Positions 33,917-44,565 of a DNA stretch of 64,000 nucleotides are shown piece after piece. Position numbers and translations under genes: made by a program. The notes beneath the pieces were generated by a model that saw only the letters and a list, made by a program, of their open reading frames with translations, had not been told where the DNA came from and searched no databases. Each line of letters begins with the position of its first letter. Within the stretch, counting starts at the first letter, position 1. Source of the stretch: Earliella scabrosa (Eukaryota > Basidiomycota > Agaricomycetes > Polyporales > Polyporaceae); assembly GCA_022605405.1 (NCBI GenBank), contig JABYQQ010000007.1:1116001-1180000 (forward strand), written 5' to 3'.

Positions 33917-35879
33917 TCAAGTATTCTTCCTCCTTAATAAAGGTATCATGTCTCCAACATTGTGGTGCAGAACATGTCCACGCTCCTTTTTGACGTACAG
34001 AAGGTACGTGGACGCTCCGGCAATAACGCTAATGAAGGACGCCAAGGCGGCGTACTTGAACTGCGATGGCTTGCTGAGAGCCATTGTCAGCACGTACTGC
34101 GCACGGTGTACGGTGAGTTCAGATACCATGCGCATGTAAAAGGGTGCACTCACTTTCAACATATCCGCAATGTTCTGCATCGAATACTGCAGGGCCGTGC
34201 TATTGGGTATGCTGTGATAAATCATGTTGCCAACGACCTATAGTGCAGGAGATACTCACAGTGAATTGCGTCGTGGATGTGCTGCGAGCGCGAGTTGTAG
34301 TTCCTTCAATTGGCATAGGTCAAAAGCCCACAAGCCAATCCTTGACAGCATCATGCCTGTGGAACTGTGTCAGTGGCACGCTGATACATGTTCGGTGCAT
34401 CACACCTCCAAATAGGAGAGTAGCGTTCCATGCGGGTGCACGGTTCCCGTCCGAAGGAGCTCCAACATAGAGCACGATGAGCACGGGGAGCAAGCAGACA
34501 ACTTCCGACCTGTGAACCAGTCAGTATGAACAGGATATCGGTAGCATACGAACTCGGGGTAACATCACTCACCATATGCTCCAATTCCCAGCCCGCACAA
34601 GTCCCAGCTTTCTCTCGAGAAACGGCATTGCCAGTGTCCCTGCTAGCCCAGCGACGACATTCAGGCCACGCATGCCGGCAAGGAAGGGGTCGCTATACGC
34701 GTGCGACTTGAGGTAGCTGAGCATGGTCCCATCAAAGCTGAGCACCGTGAGGTAAAGCCATGAGATAGCGAGAGATGAAAGGAAGATCGGGTACTGCGCG
34801 AATTCGCGCCAGTCCAGGATAGCCTCCTTGATGCGGCTATAGAATTGTTTCCCGAGTTGTACGGGAATAGGTGCGCCACGACGTGTTGATTCTCGAGTAT
34901 CCGCCATATGTACGCGTTCTCTGCGAGCGGCCTCTCTGGCGGCCTGCGCCTCGCGCAGAGCCGGGAACCGCTTATACGAGATGGCAATCCCTGTTATTCC
35001 CAGGTATCAGCTCCTGTAGTGGACCCGGACGAGTGGCACTTACACAAGAGCTCGAAAAGCATGCAAGCACCCTCTACACCACAAAGGAAGATCGCCGCGA
35101 AGCGATAAGATGCCGCGCTAGTGAGCAAAGATACAAAAAGTGGGGCCATAAGCTTGCAGAAAAGGTCGATGCGCCGCATATACGTGTTCAGCGTTGTGAG
35201 GTGTGTCGAAGATGCCCCCGCGATGGTTGTCACCCATTCTCGTTCGACAGCGACGGAGATTGTCGTTCCTGATATCGTGTGGACGCAACCGCACACGACA
35301 ATGATGGCGAACATTCCGGAGGTAAGAGGCGTGGACCACGGTCGCGCCAGCCCAGGGACATCGCCAAAACCGTAGAGGAGGACAAGGCTGGCGCCGTATT
35401 GGGCGCAGGCAGCGAGCTTGATAACGATGATGCTCGTACGAACGATGGCCAGGTTGTGATGCTCGTCCACAAGACGCCCTGCCCATCCTGACAGGAGAAT
35501 GGCGATCCCGGTGGTCACGAAACCGTAGATTGACGCAGGTAGAAGCGTGTCGGGGAACAGTGTGACCAGGAACAGGTATACGGCGAACTCCGCGGTTCGG
35601 AGGCCCCATGCGCTAGAGGAGTAAACCACTTAGTTTGAACACCGAGTCTACTGATACATCTGTAACTCACTTCGACAGATGCTGTACCAATAATGTTGCC
35701 AATGCCTTTCTATCTAGAGGTGCAGGAGACGCCTCCGAGTCATGCTCAGCGTTCGAGGGGATTTCCGTCCCAGAACGTTCGACAACGACCGCCTCAACTG
35801 CGACTGAGGGTGTCCCTGCAGCCATTGAGGCATTTGGCGGGGTATCTCGTCCTGATCCATCGCTCGTCTTCGTAGACAT
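33917..35879 (-). CDS. ferroportin-like iron exporter (SLC40 family)
   Basis: Predicted membrane exporter of ferrous iron of the ferroportin (SLC40A1) family. At least six exons, the first four modelled at 35671-35879, 35044-35612, 34573-34990 and about 34424-34509. A disordered Ser/Thr/Pro N-terminus precedes the first helices (WGLRTAEFAVYLFLVTLFPDTLLPASIYG). Family-typical segments are LDWREFAQYP with helices beyond it, LLFGGMMLSRIGLWAFDLC, AAHPRRNSLTALQYSMQNIADMLK and LSKPSQFKYAALASFISV. The central cytosolic loop (SYKRFPALREAQAAREAARR) is basic. Start chosen at MSTKTSDGS, where the disordered leader begins. In fungi such proteins may sit in the plasma or vacuolar membrane; location is not evident here. 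Confidence 0.9.
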
Positions 35880-36162
35880 GCTGTGGGAGATGGGAGAGTC
35901 CTGACGGGTGTCGCGCGCGCGAGCGAACCTGAGCGAACGGGTAAGTATTAGCGCACATCGGTCCGGATGTCCGAAACCCACAATCGTCCCATTGAGTATC
36001 GACCCACCCTTTCCTCTGACAGCTGAATCGTTTGTTGGCCGACCTTCAGATGCGTAGCATGGTCCGACACTCACTGTCTACCGGACATCACATCCGAGGT
36101 ATCATATTAGGAATACGTAATAGGTCGTACAACAACATGGCAGATTCGTGAACCGTGCGTAG
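35880..36162. other. intergenic
   Basis: Promoter side of the ferroportin-like gene; nothing else seen. Confidence 0.5.
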
Positions 36163-39100
36163 CTAAGTGGTCTCAGAAAACAATGCGGCGAATATCTGAC
36201 AATCCTGTCAGATCGCACCGCGAGAGTTGATCAACGGAAGGCACGCACCTCGTCCACGACGGTGTAAATAAGATGCTGGTTAAGTCGACGATTCTGCATC
36301 ACAGCGAATATACGGCGGGCACCGCGGCGTGCGTTCGAACGGCCAATCATGTTGGCAGCCAGGTCTACGAGTGTGCGCGCGATCAGTGACTCAAGCGCAA
36401 GAGTAGTGCATGGGTCGCTCACCCGGCATCAAAGCGGACAACTTGCGATTGGCCTCGTCCCGTGTATGGAGCTTCTCCTCGACAGTGCGTGGTACGCTGG
36501 GAGGCTTGAGGTTTCCTCCCGGCCACAGACCGTCCCGGAAGATGTTGATGAACGTCATGAGGTGTGGTTCGTCCAAGAACGACTTCACAGTCTCGCGCAA
36601 CTTCCTGTCATGACCATGAGCTCAGAAGCAGTCATGTCACGCAGGGTATCAACTGACCGTTCGATGGTACCGCCAAGGACCTGCTGCAGAATGATGACGA
36701 TGGCCTGCCTCCGTAACCAATTGTTCTTCTTATCCAGCTCGAAGACTGCCAGGATCAAGTCGCAAATAGGAGATGAGAATGTCGACGTGCTCGTCTCGCC
36801 CTCCAGCGGCTTCAAGTCGCCTGACAGGTGCATGAGCGCGTCTTCGTACGTCGACTTGCCCGATGCCTTCAGCGCCTGAGCGACAAGGTCTTCGTCCCGG
36901 ATTGCCGTGCCAGTGATACCAGCAAACTCCGCGGCCTGGGTGGTGAGGCGCTGAATTATGACATCCAGCATGGATGGCCCGAAGAACATGTCGTCGATGC
37001 TCTCTGCGACGGACTGGTACATCGTCTTGACCAGACCGTGTCCTGGGAATGCGGAGCTGGATGGAGGAGCCTTGGGGACCGAGGGCGCAGGTTCTGTGGC
37101 CATGAAAGGCGAATCTCGTGAGAGGAAGGCGCGAAGCTCCTCGCTCTCGCACACGGCGGGAATAGATATCAAGCTCTGTAGGCAGGTGAGAAGACGAACG
37201 GCATATACCGCTAGCATACACCCACCTGCAGGTACTTCTCCAGAGCGATTCGCCTGGTGTCGACAAAGCTGCTAGATAGCGACGTGACGAGCCTCTTGCC
37301 AGGGAAGTCCAGGTTGCGCACAAGCAGGTACTTATCCTTCAGCTTGTTGTGCATGTTGAAGAACTCATTGTACCGCCTCGCGACGACCCACCCAGACGAG
37401 AAGCTCCCATCCTGCGCAAGCTGCTGGACCTCCACGAGGTACCTCACGACCTGCTTCCCGTCCTCTTCCCCAACCGTGGAGTTCACAATCGCGACCTTCG
37501 TGCGGTCCGACAGCAAACGATTCGCGCTCTCCTGCTGCTCATACTGCGTCTTCTGGAACTTGAGCTCCCGCAGCTCCCTCGTGAGGGACGACTTGCTCTT
37601 CCTCAGCAAGCGGAGCTCCTGCGCGTCCCCCGTCAGCTCCGCCTTCTTGATGAGCGTGTCGAGCATCGCGTCCTGCGTCTGCAGCTTCCCAATCTTGTTC
37701 GCCAGCCGCTCGATCTCGTGCGACAGCTGCAAATCGCCCGGCCCCGCGAGCTGGAACGACCCGTGCTCCTCCTTGTCGTTCTCGTGCTCCGCGTCACCGT
37801 GCCGGCCCTCGTCTTCCTCCTCGATGTCGTCGTCAAACATGAGCCGCCGCTGTTTCTCGAGCCGCGTGCTGCTCGTCATCACCGAGTCTTGCACGCTCAG
37901 GCTGTCGGACGACGTGCCTGGGTGTGCCTGGTCGTGCTGCTGGTCGAGCGCGATGATGTCCGTCAGCGCGGCCTGGATGGCTTCCATCCGCTGCGATTGC
38001 TCCTGCTGCTCTGCGTCTTCGGGATCGTCGAAGAGTGGAGCACGTGCTGTTGTCGGGGTCGCACTGTCTAGATCGTGGATAGGAGACATCAAGACCTGAA
38101 GATTCGAGACGGGAAGACGGGAGGGAGGTACGATTGAGGGTACGGGGGACGTGGGTGTTGACGGGACATGACGGGTAGATACGCCTATGACGGGCGACGA
38201 CTCTGCCCGAGCCGTGGCCGGCTTGCCATGCGCTGACGAATTGCTCACAACCCGTGCCCTCGGCTCGGGGGGATGGCGGAGCGAGGTAGGTGAACGAGTC
38301 CCTCCAGTTTGAGGAGAGTCTACTGTAGGAACTATGCGGCCATTGGCTTCGATATCCGCCATGACGCGGAACCAGAGCTCGGAGCGCTGGAAGTCCTCGA
38401 AGTCCTGTTCCATCTCGCGCTCGACCTGCCTCTGGGCAAGCATGACACTACGACGCACACGCCGCTCCGACGCCGCAGTCGATGTCTCTGCGCTCTGCCC
38501 AAAGGAGCGAATCGTGCTGACATGCTTCTGCGAGACCGCACTGAGAACAGGATCTGGCACTGGGCTGGAGAAGTACAACTCGTTGATCAACGAGATGTCT
38601 TCCTTGAGGGTAGCTGATTGGCTGGGATCCAAGAGCGGCTCGTCTTCATCATCTGACCCGTCCGTGTCAACGGATTCCAGCGGATTCTTGAAGCTTTCCA
38701 CGGTGAGCCAAAACTGCACCAAGAGCGAGCGCTGCCGTCGGTCCATGAACTCCATGAAATACGAGAGCGAGCTGGGGTTTGTCAGTACATCCCGAAGACT
38801 GAGAGCGGACGCAGTTGGTGTCTCCTGGTAGATGGTTGCTCGCTGCGTGGGGTGTCATTTCCAATGCAGAAGCGATCAAACTTGAGACGACCCACCGAGT
38901 CCGCCTCTCCGCCGAGCAACACTATGCGCTTCTCGACCTTGCGTTTCGCAGTGTAGAGACGGTCAAGAAACGCGACGATGTCCTCCGTCTTCTCTCCGTT
39001 GATCCAATCCGAATTCGCATTGTTTGCTGTACGGACGTGGATGAGTGATGTCTTACGAGCCAGTGGAACAGCTATATACGCACCTAGCAGCGCACGCGTG

Positions 39101-40324
39101 CGCCTGATCTCACCCATAATGTCGTTCCTCAACCTCCTTGCGTCCAAGAGTGACGAGCATCGACTGATGCTACGCAGGAACGACTCAAATTGCTTAGGGT
39201 CGGTGCGTATTGTGATCTTCTCAGTGGTTGATCGAGGTGCATCCGCGAGCTGCGACTGCGGAGTCGGTAGCTGGGCTTCGAGGATGTTTCGAACTTTGGA
39301 GATCAGCCGTCTAGGAGCAAGACAAGTATGAGATGGCGCATATATGCTGTCTTGTAGACCACGCACTGTTGGCGAATCGCAGCCCCTGCCTGAGCCAGGT
39401 CAGAGAGCGCAAGGATCACACACAGTCGCCGCCACTCACAACTTGGTCAATCATGCGGTTCCAAAAGTCGGGGTCTGATAGCATTTCCGTAATGGGGTGC
39501 AGGACAGCACAAGCCACTATCTCTCTGACGACTATCTTGACAGCACGGCTCTGGGCCTCCTTCTCCGGCAGGATATGTGGAAGAGCCCTTTCGACTAACT
39601 CCCGCAGATGGTTCTCCTCCGACTGCTTGGTAAAGGTAGACGAGAGGTTCTCCACTGCAGGGTGCAACTTCCCTCCTCCTCTCGCTGCATAGCGACTCGC
39701 GAGCAGGAGGTCAAGCTCCTCCGACTGCGTCAACTTGCGCTCCAGCCCAGCGCCACGGAGCGCAACCTCGGATTGGCGGAACTGTTCGATGTGCGAGGTG
39801 ATTTTGGGAAGTATGCGCTTGACGAGAAGTGCGGAGAGGTCTAGCGTCAGAGCTCTCTCGAGTAGCTTCTCCATGGACGCATGTAGGGTGGATGAGACGG
39901 CGGTAGGAAACGAGGGTGACGAGGAGATCTCCTTGTACCAGACCAAAACGAAGTCGCGCACGATGAGAATGAGGATATCATTGATTGCTGCTGAGACGAC
40001 GGGGGCGTCCGGGTATAGTGGGGGTAACGATTGAGGGGCCTTGTGGGACCACTGGGACCGTGTCAGGACTGCCTGCCACGCAGCGGGGGTAGAGAACGCA
40101 AGCGGTCGAGCGGCGGTGTGCAGTGCATTCCGAGGTGCTGGCCGCACAGAGTCCAGGATGTATCCAAGGGCGAGATTGAGAGCGAAGAAACCGAGGACCA
40201 GGAAGAGGAGGAAGAGAGGAAGGAGGAGCACGAGTACGATTGGGGACGACAGGGCGCGTTTGAGCACTGGAGCAACCAGGCCACCGAGAGCGATTAAGAT
40301 GATCACATGTCTGCTCGATGGCAT
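36163..40324 (-). CDS. MDM1: Mdm1/SNX13-14-type sorting nexin (PXA-RGS-PX-nexin C)
   Basis: ER-anchored tether with homologues at ER-vacuole/endosome and lipid-droplet contacts. The N-terminus has two hydrophobic helices (MPSSRHVIILIALGGLVAPV; IVLVLLLPLFLLFLVLGFFAL). The PXA domain follows (AAINDILILIVRDFVLVWY ... ISKVRNILEA). Then come an RGS-like segment (FMEFMDRRQRSLLVQFWLTVES), a long Ser/Pro linker, a coiled coil, a PX domain (VVARRYNEFFNMHNKLKDKY, RNLDFPGKRL), and the nexin C-terminal domain (FELDKKNNWLRRQAIVIILQ, then RRLNQHLIYTVVDE). A last small exon ends DEIFAALFSETT: splicing 36244 to about 36196 replaces a premature stop at 36231 and restores the family C-terminus. Many short introns; full domain set is intact. 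Confidence 0.92.
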
Positions 40325-40773
40325 GTCCCTGAGCGTGAGCGTCGTGGGTCAACGGGGGATGGTCGAGGGATCCAAGCCAAACAGTGCTGCCAGTGGTCGC
40401 GCTCCGTAGCCCGCCCACTCTGGGGAAGCGCTCGGTATATGAGCCGGGCCGGTGTCGCGTGCGTCGTCGTACATCCTTGCAATTACCTTGCAATGCAGGT
40501 TGCGCTTGTCGAGTGTCGTAGCTAGCTGAACACAGGATGGCGACGCTTTGGAGCGGAACGCAAGCTCTCAGTGTTGCAGTCACTTGAGAATGCGGGCAGG
40601 GCTAGCAGCCACCGTACAAGCAACCTAATCAATCCTCCGTCGTTGGCCGATCCGTCCGGACGCTCGAACCTTTTACGAATCGGGTGTCGCTTACAGACCT
40701 TGCTTTACTCCAGCTGCTTGCAAAAGGCTCGCGTCCTTGTCCGTAACGGTCTCTCGGTCTGTGCCACCACCAT
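40325..40773. promoter_or_regulatory. divergent promoter region of MDM1 and carrier gene
   Basis: About 450 bp between two divergent start codons. It holds the promoters of both genes; no obvious TATA element. Confidence 0.4.
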
Positions 40774-42280
40774 GAGTGCCACTACAGCTCCTAGTCGGCC
40801 CCTCTCAAGTCTCGAGGGATTCGTTTGCGGCGGGATGGCTGCCTGCGTAGCCGTACGTCCAGAGCTTCACCACCCATGCCGTCTGTCCGGTCCTATCTCG
40901 ACACTCTAGGTCACAGTCTCAAACCCGGCCGAGGTCGCAAAAACGCGTATGCAGCTGCAGGGAGAGCTCGCCAAGAAGGGTACCGAGAGGGTGTACAAGA
41001 ACTCGCTGGACGTCATCGCAAAGACTTGGCGGAACGAGGGTATACGGGGTATTCAGCGTGGGTTGGGTCCAGCTGTGAGTACGCGTTTTCATAACGTGTC
41101 GAGCTCACGTTCATGTCTTTCCAGTACGTCTACCAGGTAAGTTCGCTTGCCAAGTGTCGGGCGTGGTCGACCTGACGCCAGTCAGATCCTCATGAATGGG
41201 TCGCGTCTGGGTGAGTCACGCGTCGATTATGTACTTTCAGTCTTTCTGAGCGTGAATCCGTCAGGCTTCTATGAGTCCATACGGAGAAATCTCAACAACC
41301 TTGTTGGCGCAAAATCGACGGACCAAATTCCACTGACTTCTATGCTCTCGGGCGCCGCAAGTGGTGTAATCGGAGGTGCGAGCAGTGGATTCTGTTAGAC
41401 TGCAATGATGCTAATATGCGCCCCACCAGCAAGCTTCGGCAACCCATTCTTCTTGATTAAGGCGCGCATGCAGGTGAGCATGACCTATACTATAGCATAT
41501 ACGAGGCGTGTACCGACCAACTCGCCCAGGCATACTCGCCAGTATTGCCCGTTGGAGCGCAGCATTACTACAAGAGCTCCTTTGACGCGCTTAGAAGTAT
41601 ATGGCATGCTGAGAAGTTCAGGGGATTGGTACGAGGGATGGACGCAGCAGCCTTGCGTACAGCCATGGGTTCGTCGGTGAGTGCTCTCGAATGGATATTA
41701 CTAAATCTGCGCTGAACGGAATGTTCCACTCCATAGGTACAACTGCCCACATACAACTGGACGAAGAACCAGCTCGTTAGTCATGGTATCGCGCGTCCCG
41801 ACAGCATATGGACCTTCCTTGCGAGCAGTACGGTCTCAGGACTTTGTGTGGTGCGTCTCCTACCGTGTCCTCTCCAGTTACAATCACAGTCTAACGACCA
41901 TCAAAGCTGGCTATGATGCAACCGACAGATACCGTTCTGACTCGCATGTACAATCAACCTACCATCCCGACGCCAGACGGACGGCACGTTGGGGCGCTAT
42001 ACAAGAATCCTCTAGATTGTTTGTGGAAGACACTGAAAGCCGAAGGCCCTCTTGGCTGGTACAAAGGTGCGTATGCCGTCAATCTCCGCTAGGCTCTTCA
42101 CCGACAGGTACGAATAGGCTCAACGGCCCACCTCCTACGGATAGTCCCTCATACGTGAGTGCCTCATTCATTGAGATGCTACGTTAGCTTAGTATGCCAC
42201 GTAACAGGATCGTTACTCTAACGGCGAACGACATAATTGTAGGCATTTACAAGCGGATGCGCGATGGGCGTGCATCGTAG
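40774..42280 (+). CDS. mitochondrial carrier, oxaloacetate (OAC1) type
   Basis: Six-helix inner-membrane transporter of the SLC25 family; closest in motifs to yeast Oac1, which moves oxaloacetate and sulfate. The three carrier signatures are NPAEVAKTRMQ, NPFFLIKARMQ (the aberrant second motif typical of OAC1) and QPTDTVLTRMYNQP. Other landmarks: GIQRGLGPAYVYQILMNGSRLGFYE and GWYKGSTAHLLRIVPHT. The gene is cut into about ten exons, including one of 12 nt (41125-41136, YVYQ) and one of 25 nt (41186-41210). Start at MSATTAPSRPLSSLEGFVCGG just before helix 1. Ends YKRMRDGRAS. Confidence 0.92.
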
Positions 42281-42440
42281 CAGTCCTATTCGTAGAATGT
42301 GACGTGTACATATCCACGTCGCTATCTTGCACGCGTGTCAGTAAGGTGCCTCGAAGTGTGAATAAACTCAGCAAGAATGCGGATTCTCAAAGACTCAGGT
42401 TAATCTGTTGGCGGAGCGGTAAAAACAACATTTCCACAAT

Positions 42441-42520
42441 TGAACCCTGCCCGGATTGAACGGACGACCTTGAGGATATCCCAGCTGGAATCTCACGCGC
42501 TACCACTGTGCCAAGGGTTC
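42441..42520 (-). tRNA. tRNA-Trp(CCA), intron-containing, copy 2
   Basis: Same mature sequence as copies 1 and 3; the intron after the anticodon reads around CTGGGATAT. Lies just past the 3' end of the carrier gene. Confidence 0.85.
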
Positions 42521-42986
42521 GCATATCAGGGACCACCGGCTTTTACTAAGTGATTGTATTGGTGCATCTCCGTCAGTTCTCAGTTTGTCCATTGTATGTT
42601 GGCGTGGCGTCCGCAGTTGCTCGACAGCCAGGAGTTGGGAAACGAGAGACGGCAACCTCGACGATCACCACCATCACCAACTGCGCTCTTCGCGTTGAAC
42701 AATCGCTCCCGCAGACGAAAAGATGTGCTTTCAGATCTTGCATTGAAATCATACACCTCGCGAGCATGCAAGTACAGCTATACTACATCGCGCTACAGTG
42801 ACTACTGAGGAAAGAGATGAGGGGAACTTTTGGAACGAGGGTAATGGAGACAATGGATGCCCGGGGCGAGCGCCGCTGCTACCGCGCTACTCCTGCCATC
42901 CCGCCTGTGCGTTTGTCTAGTAGCAAGGCAAAGCAAGTCAGGAATGTGCGCAGTTGGTAACAGAAGGGGATGAGGTGGCGTACCGT
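42521..42986. other. intergenic
   Basis: 3' region of the cellobiohydrolase gene up to tRNA-Trp copy 2. Short frames only. Confidence 0.45.
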
Positions 42987-44476
42987 TCAGTAGGTGGAGC
43001 CGATGGGGCCGTACTTGATGTTGGAGAAGACGACGGTCGCGTCGGGGTGCTGGGCCTCGACAACCTTGGGGTCGCCGGAGTCGCGCGGGCAGGGGCCGCG
43101 AGAGATGCCGGGCGCGTTGGGGTCCTTGTCGAGCGGGTACTCGGAGTCGAGCCAGAGCATGCGCGCCTCATGGTCGTCCCAGATGGACATGACGAGGACC
43201 ATGCCGTTCCTGGCGAACGCCTGGCCCATCGCGCGCATGCCGCCGAGGCGGCCGAAGGAGTCGTTGTCCCCGAAGGCGACCTTGGCCTCCTTGCAGTACT
43301 GGTCCGAGATCGAGTCGTAGGTGGCCATGCCGGGGACGTTCGTCTTCGAGTTGGCGATCACCCTGCCGTTCTGGACGTAGAGCCGGCGGATCTCGGTGAG
43401 CGTGCCGGACGTCTGGTTGTTGCTCGTGAGGAACTGGGTGACGACGGTGATCTTCTTTGAGGTGTCGACGGTCTTGCCGACGCCGAGGAAGTTGCGGTCG
43501 CCCATGCGCCACGAGTTGAAGTCGCAGCCGTCCTTGTCGCAGATGCCGCCGTAGCGGTTGTCGCCGTCACCGCACTGCGTGCCTTCGCAGCGGACCTGGC
43601 CGTTGACGGAGCAGACGTGGGGGGTGTAGGCTGCGCCCATGGAGTTGGCCTCCCAGATGTCCATCTCGTTACAGCAGGCGCCGTATTGGCCCTTGCCCGC
43701 GTTGGGGTCGCTCGGAGAGCCCGCCCAGTTCTGAACGTTGGCCTGTAGAAGAGATGTCAGGGTCAATGCGATACGAGGAAAGACGGTAAGAGAACTCACC
43801 TCGCCGTTGATGAACTTGATGTCGTGCGGGCACTGGGTGTCGCAGTAGCCGGTACCGTACTTGGCACCCGCCTTGTTGGTGGAGAAGCGACTCATGCCAC
43901 CGTCGGCGTCCATCTCGACGAAGTAGAGCGCGCCGTTGAGACCGCAGGGGAGCTTGGACATGTCGACGTCGAAAGTGAACTCCTGGTTGAGGAGGTTGAA
44001 CATCTGGTACCTCGAGTCGGAGGTGTCCATGAGGTAGACACGGGAACCGATGTTCTTCGAGTACGGGCCGTTGGTCACGAACCGGAGCGAGAGCTGGTTG
44101 CCGCTCGTGGTGATACCGTAAGTGCCTAGTCGGTGCGTTGTGAGTACATGCTTGCAAGTATGAATTGGGCAGGACGTGGCATACCGGTGTAGTCAGCACC
44201 ATCGAGAGCGCAGTTCGAAGCGCAAGTCCTGGGGTCGGGGCACAGAGAGGTATCCCACGTGTTGCCGGTGTAGCAGTTGTTGCTACCGCTCGTGGAGTGG
44301 AGCCAGCGCCAGTTCGAGTCGAGGACGACGGAGTGGTTCTCGGTCTGGCAGTTGTTCTTCCCCGTGCACTTCTGGATGGTGAGGCGAGGGTGGTTCTCCG
44401 CCGTGAGCGTGCCGACCTGCTGGCCGTACGCGACAGCGACGAAGGAGAGGGCGAGGAGTGCGATGGAGGGGAACAT
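42987..44476 (-). CDS. GH7 cellobiohydrolase (reducing-end exocellulase), no CBM1
   Basis: Secreted enzyme that releases cellobiose processively from cellulose reducing ends. Three exons (44185-44476, 43800-44125, 42987-43742) give 457 residues, with signal peptide [18 protein letters not shown] cleaved before QQVGTLTAE. The catalytic triad is E232-M-D234-I-W-E237 (precursor numbering): nucleophile, helper and acid/base. Many paired cysteines are conserved, and the loop motifs typical of cellobiohydrolase (not endoglucanase) are present: CDPDGCDFN-like [11 protein letters not shown], and [22 protein letters not shown]. The protein stops at YGPIGSTY, the end of the catalytic core, so the linker and C-terminal CBM1 of many family members are absent. 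A TATA box lies about 85 bp upstream. Confidence 0.96.
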
Positions 44477-44556
44477 GGCGATGCCGAGGCCGAGTGCCTG
44501 TGAGTGCTTTCGAAGACGAGTTGGACTCGATGTCGAGCTGAGAGAGGTAGAGGTAG

Positions 44557-44565
44557 CTTTTATAC
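44557..44565 (-). promoter_or_regulatory. TATA box of the cellobiohydrolase gene
   Basis: Minus-strand GTATAAAAG about 85 bp before the start codon, the expected place for a strongly regulated fungal cellulase promoter. Confidence 0.6.

Noticed and set aside
42954..43460. Open frames antisense to the cellobiohydrolase
   Set aside because: Result of strong codon bias in the GH7 gene; no independent coding evidence.
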